Shown: positions 8,509-17,345, counted from the stretch's first letter. The stretch is DNA of 64,000 nucleotides from JBDOQU01 sp039839375 (GCF_039839375.1 NZ_JBDOQU010000006.1:124001-188000), one strand, 5' to 3'. Made by a program: numbers and translations. Notes: a model not told the origin generated them from the letters alone.

Positions 8509-9903
8509 ATGTTTGACGGACTGACGGGACGGCTGGGCGATATCTTCGACCGGCTTCGCAAGCGCGGCGCGCTGAGCGAGGCGGATGTGGCCGCCGTGCT
8601 GCGCGAAGTGCGGGTCGCCCTGCTGGAGGCCGACGTCGCGCTGCCGGTGGTCAAGGATTTCGTCAATCGCGTCAAGGAACGCGCGATCGGCCAGGAAGTG
8701 CTGCGCTCGGTCACGCCGGGGCAGATGGTCGTCAAGGTCGTCCATGACGCGCTGGTCGAGATGCTGGGCGGCGCGGAGGTCGAGCCGATCAACCTGCTGG
8801 CCGTGCCGCCGGTTCCGATCCTGATGGTCGGCCTTCAGGGTTCGGGCAAGACCACCTCCACCGCCAAGGTCGCTCTCCGGCTCAAGAGCAAGGAGAACAA
8901 GAAGGTCCTGATGGCGTCGCTGGACACGCGGCGCCCTGCGGCCATGGAGCAGTTGAAGGTGCTGGGCGAGCAGGCGGGCGTGGCGACGCTGCCGATCGTG
9001 CCTGGACAGCAGCCCGTGGACATCGCCAAGCGCGCGATGCAGGCCGGCCGCCTGGAAGGCTATGACGTCGTCCTTCTGGACACCGCCGGCCGGCTGTCTA
9101 TCGACCTGGAGCTTATGGCCGAGGTGGCCGCGATCAGGGACGCGACCCAGCCGGTCGAGACGCTGCTGGTTGTCGACGCCATGACCGGCCAGGACGCGGT
9201 GACGGTCGCGACCAACTTCCACGAGAAGATCGGCGTCACCGGCATCGTCATGACCCGCGTCGACGGTGATGCGCGCGGCGGCGCCGCCTTGTCCATGCGG
9301 GCCGTCACCGGCCAGCCGATCAAGCTGATCGGCGTCGGCGAGCGCGTCGACGCGATGGAGCCGTTCCATCCCGACCGCATCGCCAACCGCATCCTGGGCA
9401 TGGGCGACGTCGTCAGCCTGGTCGAGCGGGCGGCGGAGACGATCGAGCGGGACGAGGCGGAGAAGCTGGCCGCCAAGATCCAGAAGGGCGGCTTCGACCT
9501 TGACGACATGGCGTCGCAGTTCCGCCAGATGCGCAAGATGGGCGGCCTGTCGGGTCTGATGGGCATGCTGCCGGGCATCGGCAAGATGAAGGCGCAGTTG
9601 AAGGACGCCAACATCGACGACGGCATGATCAAACGGCAGGAGGCGATCATCTCCTCCATGACGCCGAGGGAGCGCCGCAACCCCAAGATCATCCAGGCCA
9701 AGCGGAAGATCCGCATCGCCGGCGGCTCCGGCACCAGCGTGCAGGAGGTCAACAAACTGCTGAAGCAGCATCAGCAGATGGCCGACATGATGAAGCGCGT
9801 GCAGAAGATGGGGAAGAAGGGCCTGATGCGCGGCGGCTTCCCCGGCATGCCGCCGGGCGGAGGCCTGCCCCCGGGCATGCTGCCGCCGGGAGGCTTCAAG
9901 TGA
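8509..9903 (+). CDS. ffh: Signal recognition particle protein Ffh (SRP54)
   Basis: 464 residues from ATG at 8509 (MFDGLTGRLGDIFDRL); the frame extends 16 codons upstream but the family start is here. Ffh binds 4.5S RNA and signal sequences and delivers nascent chains to FtsY at the membrane. The N domain is followed by the GTPase G domain: P-loop GLQGSGKTT, DTRRPAA, DTAGR and TRVDGDARGG. The C-terminal M domain is Met-rich with TPRERRNPKII and RKIRIAGGSGTS, ending in a Gly/Pro/Met tail. It heads the ribosomal operon ffh-VOC-rpsP-rimM-trmD-rplS and its stop codon overlaps the next GTG start. Confidence 0.97.
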   Translation: MFDGLTGRLGDIFDRLRKRGALSEADVAAVLREVRVALLEADVALPVVKDFVNRVKERAIGQEVLRSVTPGQMVVKVVHDALVEMLGGAEVEPINLLAVPPVPILMVGLQGSGKTTSTAKVALRLKSKENKKVLMASLDTRRPAAMEQLKVLGEQAGVATLPIVPGQQPVDIAKRAMQAGRLEGYDVVLLDTAGRLSIDLELMAEVAAIRDATQPVETLLVVDAMTGQDAVTVATNFHEKIGVTGIVMTRVDGDARGGAALSMRAVTGQPIKLIGVGERVDAMEPFHPDRIANRILGMGDVVSLVERAAETIERDEAEKLAAKIQKGGFDLDDMASQFRQMRKMGGLSGLMGMLPGIGKMKAQLKDANIDDGMIKRQEAIISSMTPRERRNPKIIQAKRKIRIAGGSGTSVQEVNKLLKQHQQMADMMKRVQKMGKKGLMRGGFPGMPPGGGLPPGMLPPGGFK

Positions 9904-10286
9904 TCCACCACGTCTCGCTGGGCGTTGCCGACATCGCACGGTCCGCATGCTTCTACGACGCCGTGCTCGCAGAGCTGGGAGTCGGCCGGCTGTTCGAGGA
10001 AGGAGACCATCTGGTCGCCTACGGGCGGGAGGGCGAGCCGCAATTCGTCGTCAACCTGCCGCTCGACAAGTCCCGTCCCGTCGTCGCCAACAATGGCGGG
10101 CATGTCTGCTTTCAGGCGCCCGATCGCGCCCATGTCGACGCCTTCCACGCCGCTGCCCTTTCGGCCGGCGGCAAGGACGCCGGCGCACCAGGATTCCGGC
10201 CCGAATACCGGCCGGATTATTACGCGGCCTTCGCCTTGGACCCGGACGGGCACAAGGTCGAGGCCGTCTGTTACGTCAACCCCTGA
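9900..10286 (+). CDS. VOC (glyoxalase/bleomycin-resistance fold) family protein
   Basis: 128 residues beginning at GTG 9900, which overlaps the ffh TGA as GTGA, so translation is probably coupled. MIHHVSLGVADIARSACFYD is the standard VOC N-terminus with a candidate metal His at residues 3-4. The conserved C-terminal block YYAAFALDPDGHKVEAVC carries the usual DPDGH(K/N)xE motif with its metal Glu. VOC proteins of this size act as glyoxalases, dioxygenases or resistance proteins; the substrate cannot be predicted. A VOC gene between ffh and rpsP, which usually adjoin in proteobacteria, is unusual. Confidence 0.9.
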   Translation: MIHHVSLGVADIARSACFYDAVLAELGVGRLFEEGDHLVAYGREGEPQFVVNLPLDKSRPVVANNGGHVCFQAPDRAHVDAFHAAALSAGGKDAGAPGFRPEYRPDYYAAFALDPDGHKVEAVCYVNP

Positions 10287-10322
10287 TCGATCTTTCGAGC
10301 ACAAGACCAAGGAGCACCACCC

Positions 10323-10742
10323 ATGTCCGTCATGATCCGCCTGACCCGCGGCGGCACCAAGAAGCGCCCCTTCTACCAGATCGTCGCCGCCGACAAGCGC
10401 AGCCCGCGCGACGGCCGCTTCCTGGAGAAGCTGGGCACCTATAACCCGATGGTGGAACGCGACCACGCCGACCGCGTGACCCTGAACGAGGAGCGGATCA
10501 AGCATTGGCTGAGCGTCGGCGCCCTGCCGACCGACCGCGTCGCCCGCATGCTGGGCCATGCCGGCATCATCGAGGCTCCGAAGTACCGCGAGACCCCGAA
10601 CAAGTCGGCCCCGAAGGCGAAAGCCCAGGAGCGCCTGAAGGCTGCCCAGGAGGCCGAGAAGGCCGCCGCAGAAGCGCCCGCGGAAACCCCGGCCGAGGCT
10701 CCGGCCGAAACCGACGCGGAAGCCACCCCCGCCGAGGCGTAA
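10323..10742 (+). CDS. rpsP: 30S ribosomal protein S16
   Basis: 139 residues. The first 80 or so are classical S16 (MSVMIRLTRGGTKKRPFYQI, then DGRFLEKLGTYNPM and ERIKHWLSVGALPTDRVARML). The remainder is an Ala/Glu/Pro-rich tail, a common alphaproteobacterial extension. AAGGAGCACC lies just upstream of the ATG as a strong ribosome binding site. S16 is needed for 30S assembly and the gene belongs to the ffh-rplS operon. Confidence 0.97.
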   Translation: MSVMIRLTRGGTKKRPFYQIVAADKRSPRDGRFLEKLGTYNPMVERDHADRVTLNEERIKHWLSVGALPTDRVARMLGHAGIIEAPKYRETPNKSAPKAKAQERLKAAQEAEKAAAEAPAETPAEAPAETDAEATPAEA

Positions 10743-10781
10743 GCGCGACGCCGGCGAAGTCCAGCGGGAGCCGCGATCGCT

Positions 10782-11345
10782 ATGCCAAAGGCTTCGCAGC
10801 CGCGCGTCTGCGTCGGCATGATCGCCGGCGCCCACGGCGTCCGGGGACTGGTGAAGGTGAAACCCTTCACCGAGGACCCGGAAGGCGTGACGTCCTACGG
10901 CCCCCTGTCGGACGAGCCGGGCCTACGTTCGTTCCGGCTGGAGCTTCTGTCCCAAGCCAAGGGACAGTGGCTCGCCCGGATCGAGGGGGTGTCCGACCGG
11001 ACGGGCGCCGACGCCCTGCGCGGCACGCGCCTCTATGTCGGCCGGGACCTGCTGCCGGAGCCGGAGGAGGACGAATTCTACCACGCCGATCTGATCGGCC
11101 TTCCGGTCGAGGGCCCCGACGGCAAGCCGTTCGGCGTCGTGCGGGCAGTCCATGAATTCGGCGCCGGACCGTTGATCGAGATCGATCGGCGGCCCGGCGC
11201 GGTCATGGTGCCGTTCACCAAGGCGGCTGTGCCGGTGGTGGACCTCGCAGGCGGCCGCATCGTGGTCGATCCTCCCGCAGGACTGCTTGAGCCGCCGGAC
11301 CACCGCCCGGAGGATGAAGGGCCGGAGGAAGGAATCGGGTCATGA
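10782..11345 (+). CDS. rimM: Ribosome maturation factor RimM
   Basis: 187 residues. The N-terminal RimM domain begins CVGMIAGAHGVRGLVKVKPF and is followed by the linker and a PRC-barrel domain containing EFYHADLIGLPV and GAGPLIEI. RimM binds S19 in the 30S head during late assembly. The ATGA at 11342-11345 gives a four-base overlap with trmD. The C-terminal tail is short and acidic. Context, length and motifs all agree. Confidence 0.95.
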   Translation: MPKASQPRVCVGMIAGAHGVRGLVKVKPFTEDPEGVTSYGPLSDEPGLRSFRLELLSQAKGQWLARIEGVSDRTGADALRGTRLYVGRDLLPEPEEDEFYHADLIGLPVEGPDGKPFGVVRAVHEFGAGPLIEIDRRPGAVMVPFTKAAVPVVDLAGGRIVVDPPAGLLEPPDHRPEDEGPEEGIGS

Positions 11346-12079
11346 GCGCGCCCCTCACCGTGCGGGTCCTGACCCTGTTTCCGGAGATGTTTCCCGGACC
11401 TCTCGGCCTGTCGCTTTCCGGCAAGGCGCTGGAGCGCGGCGACTGGGCGCTGGAAACGCTGGACATCCGGTCTTTCGCGAGCGATAAGCACCGCTCCGTG
11501 GACGATACCCCGTTCGGCGGGGGAGCCGGCATGGTCATGCGGCCGGATGTGGTGGATGCGGCGCTGACGGCCGCCCGGCCCGACGAAGGCCGCGTGATCT
11601 ACCTCAGCCCGCGCGGCCGGCCGCTGGACCAGGAACTGGTCCGGGGCCTGGCGACGGAGAAGACGGTCGTGCTTCTGTGCGGCCGCTATGAGGGGGTGGA
11701 CCAGCGGGTGCTGGACGCCCATGAGGTCGAGGAGGTCAGCCTCGGCGATTTCGTGCTGTCGGGCGGCGAGCCCGCGGCGCTGGCGCTGATCGACGCCATG
11801 GTCCGGCTTCTGCCGGGGGTCATGGGCAACGACAGCAGCGCCGAGGAAGAGAGTTTTACCGCGGGTCTTCTTGAATACCCGCATTTCACCCGTCCGGCGG
11901 TGTGGCAGGGGCAAGACGGTGTCCCCCGCCCGGTGCCGGACATTCTGGTTTCCGGCCATCACGCCAAGGTCCATGCCTGGCGGACGGCGGAAGCCGAAAG
12001 GATCACCCGGGAGCGACGCCCGGACCTCTGGCGGAAATACCTGGCCGCCAAGTCCACAAGCGCCCGGGGATTGGATTAG
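11342..12079 (+). CDS. trmD: tRNA (guanine-37-N1)-methyltransferase
   Basis: 245 residues. TrmD makes m1G37 in tRNAs, preventing +1 frameshifting, using SAM bound in a trefoil knot. Diagnostic sequence includes VLTLFPEMFPGPLG, the DDTPFGGGAGMVM block, LCGRYEGVDQRVL, and GDFVLSGGEPAALALIDA, with EYPHFTRPAVW further on. The start overlaps the rimM stop by four bases and the gene precedes rplS, the usual order. Confidence 0.97.
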   Translation: MSAPLTVRVLTLFPEMFPGPLGLSLSGKALERGDWALETLDIRSFASDKHRSVDDTPFGGGAGMVMRPDVVDAALTAARPDEGRVIYLSPRGRPLDQELVRGLATEKTVVLLCGRYEGVDQRVLDAHEVEEVSLGDFVLSGGEPAALALIDAMVRLLPGVMGNDSSAEEESFTAGLLEYPHFTRPAVWQGQDGVPRPVPDILVSGHHAKVHAWRTAEAERITRERRPDLWRKYLAAKSTSARGLD

Positions 12080-12127
12080 AGAACCCGGCCAGGCCGGCGG
12101 CAGGTAGAAGAAGAAGGAACCATTGCC

Positions 12128-12517
12128 ATGAACATCATCCAGCAGCTTGAGGCCGATCAGGCCACCCAGCTTGCCGAGGCCCGTCCGATCCCGGAATTCG
12201 GTCCCGGCGACACCGTCCGCGTCAACGTGAAGGTGGTCGAAGGCACCCGTGAGCGCGTGCAGGCCTATGAAGGCGTGTGCATCGCCCGCAAGAATGCCGG
12301 CCTCAACAGCTCGTTCACCGTGCGCAAGATCAGCTATGGCGAAGGCGTGGAGCGTGTCTTCCCGCTGTTCAGCCCGCGCATCGATTCGATCGACGTGGTT
12401 CGCCGCGGCGCCGTCCGCCGCGCCAAGCTCTATTACCTGCGCGGCCGCCGCGGCAAGTCCGCCCGTATCGCGGAGAAGCGCGATACCCGTCCCGCCAAGG
12501 AAGCGAAGGAAGGCTGA
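12128..12517 (+). CDS. rplS: 50S ribosomal protein L19
   Basis: 129 residues. MNIIQQLEADQATQL, then PGDTVRVNVKVVEGTRERVQ and FTVRKISYGEGVERVFP are typical L19, located at the 30S-50S interface. AAGAAGGAACC precedes the ATG as a ribosome binding site. The gene is the last of the ffh operon and is followed within about 20 bases by a strong intrinsic terminator. Confidence 0.97.
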   Translation: MNIIQQLEADQATQLAEARPIPEFGPGDTVRVNVKVVEGTRERVQAYEGVCIARKNAGLNSSFTVRKISYGEGVERVFPLFSPRIDSIDVVRRGAVRRAKLYYLRGRRGKSARIAEKRDTRPAKEAKEG

Positions 12518-12538
12518 GGCTTTCCTCCAGCGTCATGG

Positions 12539-12573
12539 AAAAGGCCGCCCCGGAAGGAGGCGGCCTTTTCTTT
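12539..12573 (+). terminator. Intrinsic terminator of the ffh-rplS operon
   Basis: The perfect 11-bp arms AAAAGGCCGCC (12539-12549) and GGCGGCCTTTT (12559-12569) enclose a 9-base loop and are followed by CTTTG. The A-rich 5' arm means it could also work for leftward transcription. Confidence 0.85.
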
Positions 12574-12593
12574 GCCCCGGCGGCTGCCGCTCC

Positions 12594-13514
12594 TCAGTAA
12601 TTGGAGGTGTCGACAGTTCTGCCGATATAGAGGACGGGGCCTGTTGGGCTGCCGGTCGGCGACCCGGCTTCAGACTCGACCGATATCTGGAAAAGTTGCC
12701 CGCCCCCAAGCGCCGGCAGAGCGGCGGCCGGCACCATCATCGACTGCCCCGGCTCCAGAAGCCCGAGCGACACCGGTCCCGCCGCCGGATCGGCCAGCGT
12801 CCAGAGCTGAAGCGTCCGGTCGGGAGCGATCGAGACCGTCTCCAGAGCCGTGAGCGTCATATTGCCGTCGGCGTCGGCACGGGCCAGATACCCCGCATCC
12901 GCGCCGTCCCGGCTTTGCAGGATCGCCATATAGGCCGCCGGCGGATCGAAGGGCCGCAACAGGACGACCGCCGCCAGAAGGATTGCGGCTATAGCGACGA
13001 GGCCGGTGGCCGCTCGCCAGAAACCCAGCCGGCGGGTGAGCGGCACCCGCGTCATCGATTTCGCGGAGGGCGCGGCGGGGCTCCTGGGAATGGTTCCGCC
13101 GCCGAGCGTCCGGGAGACACGCTCCCACAATTCGGGAGATGGAGGAACGGCATCGGCCGCTTCGTTGACTTCGTTCGAAGCCGACTCCCGGCGCTCTCCC
13201 CGCACCTGGTCCAGCGCCTGGTTACGCGCGATGGCGACGATCCAGGTCCGCGCGTCGCCTCGGGCGGGGTCGAAGGTCGCCGCCCTGGTCCAGACCTTCA
13301 CCAAGGCGTCGTGGACGATGTCCTCTCCCACCGTGCGGTCGCGGGCGATCCCGCAGGCGACACCGACAAGGCGCGGCGCTTCACGATCGTATATTTCCCG
13401 GAGCGCCGTCCGATCGCCGCCGGCGCAGCGCCGAAGAAGCGCCTCCAGCGCGTCCGCCGACGTCGGAGAATGGGTTTCGACCGATCCCGTCGACGGTTCG
13501 CGCGCTCCCCTCAT
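12594..13514 (-). CDS. Chimeric ECF sigma region 2 / RskA-type anti-sigma membrane protein
   Basis: 306 residues from ATG at 13514 with a strong ribosome binding site (GGAGAGGAAGGAAG). Residues about 22-107 are ECF sigma region 2, with IVHDALVKVWTRAATFDPAR and WIVAIARNQALDQVR. No region 4 helix-turn-helix follows. The chain passes to PPSPELWERVSRTL (near 124-137), the juxtamembrane motif of RskA-family anti-sigma factors, then one transmembrane helix (about 168-187) and an RskA C-terminal domain ending SPTGSPTGPVLYIG. Sigma region 4 and the N-terminal sigma-binding anti-sigma domain are both absent. The simplest origin is an in-frame deletion across a sigK-rskA gene pair, with the junction near 13150-13196. 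Whether the product is functional or a fossil cannot be decided here. Confidence 0.8.
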   Translation of the reverse strand: MRGAREPSTGSVETHSPTSADALEALLRRCAGGDRTALREIYDREAPRLVGVACGIARDRTVGEDIVHDALVKVWTRAATFDPARGDARTWIVAIARNQALDQVRGERRESASNEVNEAADAVPPSPELWERVSRTLGGGTIPRSPAAPSAKSMTRVPLTRRLGFWRAATGLVAIAAILLAAVVLLRPFDPPAAYMAILQSRDGADAGYLARADADGNMTLTALETVSIAPDRTLQLWTLADPAAGPVSLGLLEPGQSMMVPAAALPALGGGQLFQISVESEAGSPTGSPTGPVLYIGRTVDTSNY

Positions 13515-13688
13515 CTTCCTTCCTCTCCCGAGGGATGGGACGATGGACGCTTATATTTCGAACCCCGCGCCGGAGCCAGCCTTGTTCGGTCCGGAGGGTG
13601 ACAATGTAGCAAGAATCACGCCTTCCGCCGGCCCCGCCGGTCCGGTATTCTCCGAAGCCTTACAGCACCGTTTACCGATGAGATTTCC

Positions 13689-15098
13689 ATGGCCACGCCG
13701 CGCACGCTCTACGACAAGATCTGGGACGCCCATCTGGTCCACACCTCCGACGACGGCTCGGCGATCCTCTACATCGATCGCCACCTCGTGCATGAGGTGA
13801 CCAGCCCGCAGGCCTTCGAAGGGCTGCGCATGGCCGGGCGCACGGTGCGCCGTCCCGACGCCACGCTGGCGGTGCCGGACCACAACGTGCCGACCTCCGA
13901 CCGCTCCAAGGGCATCAGCGACGAGGAAAGCCGCATCCAGGTCGAGACGCTGGAGCGAAACGCCGACGATTTCGGCGTGCCGATCTTCAAGATGAACGAC
14001 CGGCGGCAGGGCATCGTCCATATCGTCGGGCCGGAACAGGGGCTGACCCAGCCCGGCATGACCATCGTCTGCGGCGACAGCCACACCGCTACCCACGGCG
14101 CGTTCGGCGCACTGGCCTTCGGAATCGGCACCAGCGAGGTGGAACACGTCCTGGCGACCCAGACCCTGCAGCAGCGCCGCGCGAAGAACATGCGGATCAC
14201 CGTCGATGGCGACCTGGCGCCCGGCGTGACGGCCAAGGACATCATCCTGGCGATCATCGGCAAGATCGGCACCGCCGGCGGCACCGGCCATGTCATCGAA
14301 TATGCCGGATCGGCGATACGCGGCCTGTCTATGGAAGGCCGGATGACCATCTGCAACATGTCGATCGAGGCCGGCGCGCGCGCCGGGCTGATCGCGCCGG
14401 ACGAAACCACCTTCGCCTACGTCAAGGGCCGGCCGCTGGCCCCGGAGGGAGATGAGTGGGAGAAGGCCGTCGCCTATTGGCGGACGCTGCCGTCGGACGA
14501 GGGCGCGACCTACGATACGGAGGTCCATCTGGCCGCCGCCGACATCGCGCCCAGCGTCACCTGGGGGACCAGCCCGCAGGACGTGGTGCCGATCACCGAT
14601 CGCGTGCCCGATCCCAAGACCTTCGCCGATACCGGCAGGGCCAAGGCGGCGGAGCGCGCGCTGGACTATATGGGCCTCACCGCCGGCACGCCGATGAGCG
14701 AGATCCCGGTCGACAAGGTCTTCATCGGGTCCTGCACCAACGGGCGGATCGAGGATCTGCGCGCCGCCGCCGAGGTGGCGCGGGGCCGCAAGGTGGCCGA
14801 CAGCGTCTACGCCATGATCGTCCCCGGCTCCGGCCTGGTGAAGGAGCAGGCGGAGCGCGAGGGGCTGGACCAGGTGTTCAAGGAGGCCGGCTTCGACTGG
14901 CGGGAGCCCGGCTGCTCCATGTGCCTGGCCATGAACGCCGACAAGCTGCAGCCCGGCGAACGCTGCGCCTCGACCTCCAACCGCAATTTCGAGGGCCGAC
15001 AGGGCCGCGGCGGCCGGACCCATCTGGTCAGCCCGGCGATGGCCGTCGCGGCGGCGGTCACCGGCCATCTGACGGATGTCCGGCAGCTCGTCGGATAG
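13689..15098 (+). CDS. leuC: 3-isopropylmalate dehydratase large subunit
   Basis: 469 residues, normal length. It is an aconitase-family [4Fe-4S] enzyme of leucine synthesis that isomerises 2- to 3-isopropylmalate together with LeuD. Cluster ligands are visible in FIGSCTNGRIEDLRAA and in GCSMCLAMNADKL; substrate blocks include VCGDSHTATHGAFGALAFGI. Only the large subunit is here: the next gene is argD rather than leuD, so the small subunit must be encoded elsewhere. It starts about 170 bases after the divergent sigma2-RskA gene. Confidence 0.97.
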   Translation: MATPRTLYDKIWDAHLVHTSDDGSAILYIDRHLVHEVTSPQAFEGLRMAGRTVRRPDATLAVPDHNVPTSDRSKGISDEESRIQVETLERNADDFGVPIFKMNDRRQGIVHIVGPEQGLTQPGMTIVCGDSHTATHGAFGALAFGIGTSEVEHVLATQTLQQRRAKNMRITVDGDLAPGVTAKDIILAIIGKIGTAGGTGHVIEYAGSAIRGLSMEGRMTICNMSIEAGARAGLIAPDETTFAYVKGRPLAPEGDEWEKAVAYWRTLPSDEGATYDTEVHLAAADIAPSVTWGTSPQDVVPITDRVPDPKTFADTGRAKAAERALDYMGLTAGTPMSEIPVDKVFIGSCTNGRIEDLRAAAEVARGRKVADSVYAMIVPGSGLVKEQAEREGLDQVFKEAGFDWREPGCSMCLAMNADKLQPGERCASTSNRNFEGRQGRGGRTHLVSPAMAVAAAVTGHLTDVRQLVG

Positions 15099-15140
15099 CC
15101 TTTCCCCACCTCGTCTCCCCCGCATGAGCCCCCGCCCGAA

Positions 15141-15170
15141 TTGACAATGGCGGGGGGCCTTGTGTTTAGT
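15141..15170 (+). promoter_or_regulatory. Probable argD promoter
   Basis: Consensus TTGACA (15141-15146), an 18-base spacer and TTTAGT (15165-15170), about 60 bases before the argD ATG. Confidence 0.5.
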
Positions 15171-15229
15171 CCCATGCTTCCCGGGACGCGGAGGCCACGT
15201 CCCTTCAAGCCCCAAGGACATGAAATCCG

Positions 15230-16426
15230 ATGATCCCAGCCGTGATGCCGACCTATGCGCGGGCCGATGTGGCGTTCGAGCGGGGCGAAGGGGCCTACCT
15301 CTTCGACACCGACGGGCGACGCTATCTGGATTTCGCCGCCGGCATCGCCGTGATGTCGCTGGGCCACTGCCATCCGCATGTCGTCCGGGCGCTGAAGGAC
15401 CAGGGGAGCAAGCTCTGGCACACCTCCAACCTGTTCCGCATCCCGGAGCAGGAGAAGCTGGCCCGGCGGCTGGTCGAGGCCACCTTTGCCGACACCGTCT
15501 TCTTCTCCAATTCCGGGGTGGAGGCCTGGGAAGGCGCGACCAAGCTGGTGCGGAAATATCACTACGCCACCGGCAATCCGAAACGCTGGCGCATCATCAC
15601 GGCGTCGGGGGCCTTCCACGGCCGGACGCTGGCCGCCATAGCGGCGGCGAAGAGCGAGAAGCTGACCAAGGGCTTCGGGCCGATCGTCGACGGGTTCGAC
15701 CAGGTCGCCTGGGGCAATCTGAATGAGCTTCGCGCCGCGATCACCGACGAGACGGCGGCCATCCATGTCGAGCCGATCCAGGGCGAAGGCGGCGTGCGCG
15801 CGGCCTCGCTGGATTATCTGAGGGAGTTGCGGCGGGTCTGCGACGAGTTCGGCCTGCTGCTGTTCCTGGATGAGATCCAGACCGGCTACGGCCGCACCGG
15901 CAAGCTGTTCGCCCATGAATGGGCGGGCGTCACCCCCGACGTGATGTGCGTCGCCAAGGGCATCGGGTCGGGCTTCCCGATGGGCGCGTTCCTGGCGACG
16001 GAGAAGGCGGCGATCGGCATGACCGCCGGCGCGCACGGCACCACCTATGGCGGCAACCCGCTGGCGATGGCGGTCGGCAACGCCGTGCTGGATGTGATGC
16101 TGGAGCCGGGCTTCCTCCCCCGCGTCCGGAAGACGGCCGGGGCGCTGTGGGACCGGCTGTCCGCGCTGGTGAGCCGGCACGGCGCGGTGGTCGAGGAGGT
16201 GCGCGGCGCGGGGCTCCTGCTGGGGCTCAAATGCGTCCACCCCAATACGGAGATCATCGATGATCTGCGCGCCGAGGGCATGATCGTCGCGCCGGCCGGG
16301 GAGAACGTCATCCGCCTGTTGCCGTCGCTGATCATCGGCGAGGCGGAGATCGAGGAGGCCATCACCATCCTCGACCGGGTGTTCACGCGCCGAACCGCCG
16401 GAGAACAGCAGGCGAAGGCGGTCTGA
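15230..16426 (+). CDS. argD: Acetylornithine aminotransferase
   Basis: 398 residues, a class-III PLP-dependent aminotransferase. Visible blocks are YLDFAAGIAVMSLGHCHPHV, the substrate-side FFSNSGVEAWEGATKLVRKY, the PLP-ring Asp region LLLFLDEIQTGYGRTG, and VAKGIGSGFPMGA with the Schiff-base Lys. It converts N-acetylglutamate semialdehyde to N-acetylornithine in arginine synthesis and may also serve in DAP synthesis. argF starts 4 bases after its stop, so the two are cotranscribed. Confidence 0.95.
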   Translation: MIPAVMPTYARADVAFERGEGAYLFDTDGRRYLDFAAGIAVMSLGHCHPHVVRALKDQGSKLWHTSNLFRIPEQEKLARRLVEATFADTVFFSNSGVEAWEGATKLVRKYHYATGNPKRWRIITASGAFHGRTLAAIAAAKSEKLTKGFGPIVDGFDQVAWGNLNELRAAITDETAAIHVEPIQGEGGVRAASLDYLRELRRVCDEFGLLLFLDEIQTGYGRTGKLFAHEWAGVTPDVMCVAKGIGSGFPMGAFLATEKAAIGMTAGAHGTTYGGNPLAMAVGNAVLDVMLEPGFLPRVRKTAGALWDRLSALVSRHGAVVEEVRGAGLLLGLKCVHPNTEIIDDLRAEGMIVAPAGENVIRLLPSLIIGEAEIEEAITILDRVFTRRTAGEQQAKAV

Positions 16427-16430
16427 ACCC

Positions 16431-17345
16431 ATGACCTCACCGAAGCATTTCCTCGACCTGCACAAGGTCGACAAGGCCGATCTGCGGTCGATCCTGGACC
16501 GCGCCGCGACGCTGAAGCGGGACGACCCGCGCGGCGAGGCCGCCCAGCCGCTCAAGGGCAAGACGCTGGCGCTGATCTTCGAGAAAAGCTCCACCCGCAC
16601 CCGCGTTTCGTTCGAGGTGGGGATGCGGCAGCTTGGCGGGGAAACCGTCATGCTGTCTGGCGACCAGATCCAGCTTGGAAGAGGCGAGACGATCGCCGAC
16701 ACCGCCCGCGTCCTGTCCCGCTATGTCGACGCCATCATGATCCGCACCCATGGCGATGAACGCCTGGCGGAGATGGCGGAATACGCCACGGTGCCGGTCA
16801 TCAACGGCCTGACCGACACGACCCACCCCTGCCAGCTGATGGCCGACGTGATGACGCTGGAGGAACGGTTGGGGCCGATCGCCGGCAAGTCGGTCGCCTG
16901 GATGGGCGACGGCAACAATGTCGCACGATCCTTCATCCGGGCCGCCGCCCAGTTCGACTTCGAACTCCGCCTCGCCTGTCCCGAGACGCTCCAGCCCCCG
17001 GCCGACCTGATCGCCTGGGCGCACCGGCAGGGAGCCAACGTCTCCGTCGGCGCCGATCCGGACACGACGGCGCGCGGGGTCGACTGCATCGTGACGGATA
17101 CCTGGGTCTCCATGGGCGACAAGGATGCGCCGTCGCGTCACAATCTGCTTCGCCCCTACCAGGTGGATGAGCGGCTGATGTCGCTCGCCAAGCCGGAAGC
17201 GGTCTTCCTGCACTGCCTGCCCGCCCATCGCGGGGAGGAGGTGACCGACAGCGTGATCGACGGCCCGCAATCCGCCGTGTGGGACGAGGCGGAGAACCGC
17301 CTTCACGCACAGAAGGGGATCCTGCTGTGGTGCCTGGACGCATGA
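16431..17345 (+). CDS. argF: Ornithine carbamoyltransferase
   Basis: 304 residues. It condenses ornithine and carbamoyl phosphate to citrulline. The carbamoyl-phosphate loop FEKSSTRTRVSFE, the TTHPCQLMADVMTL block, the ornithine-side DTWVSMGDKDA and HCLPAHRGEEVTD are all present. The assembly is a cytosolic trimer. Its TGA overlaps the hslO ATG by four bases (ATGA, 17342-17345). Confidence 0.97.
   Translation: MTSPKHFLDLHKVDKADLRSILDRAATLKRDDPRGEAAQPLKGKTLALIFEKSSTRTRVSFEVGMRQLGGETVMLSGDQIQLGRGETIADTARVLSRYVDAIMIRTHGDERLAEMAEYATVPVINGLTDTTHPCQLMADVMTLEERLGPIAGKSVAWMGDGNNVARSFIRAAAQFDFELRLACPETLQPPADLIAWAHRQGANVSVGADPDTTARGVDCIVTDTWVSMGDKDAPSRHNLLRPYQVDERLMSLAKPEAVFLHCLPAHRGEEVTDSVIDGPQSAVWDEAENRLHAQKGILLWCLDA

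Noticed and set aside
12594..13514. Normal ECF sigma factor
   Set aside because: Region 4 is missing and the C-terminal half has a transmembrane helix and RskA-type domain, so a plain sigma-factor label would be wrong.
13551..15221. Leftward open frame opposite leuC
   Set aside because: Antisense of a clear aconitase-family gene with cluster cysteines; no ribosome binding site or domain.
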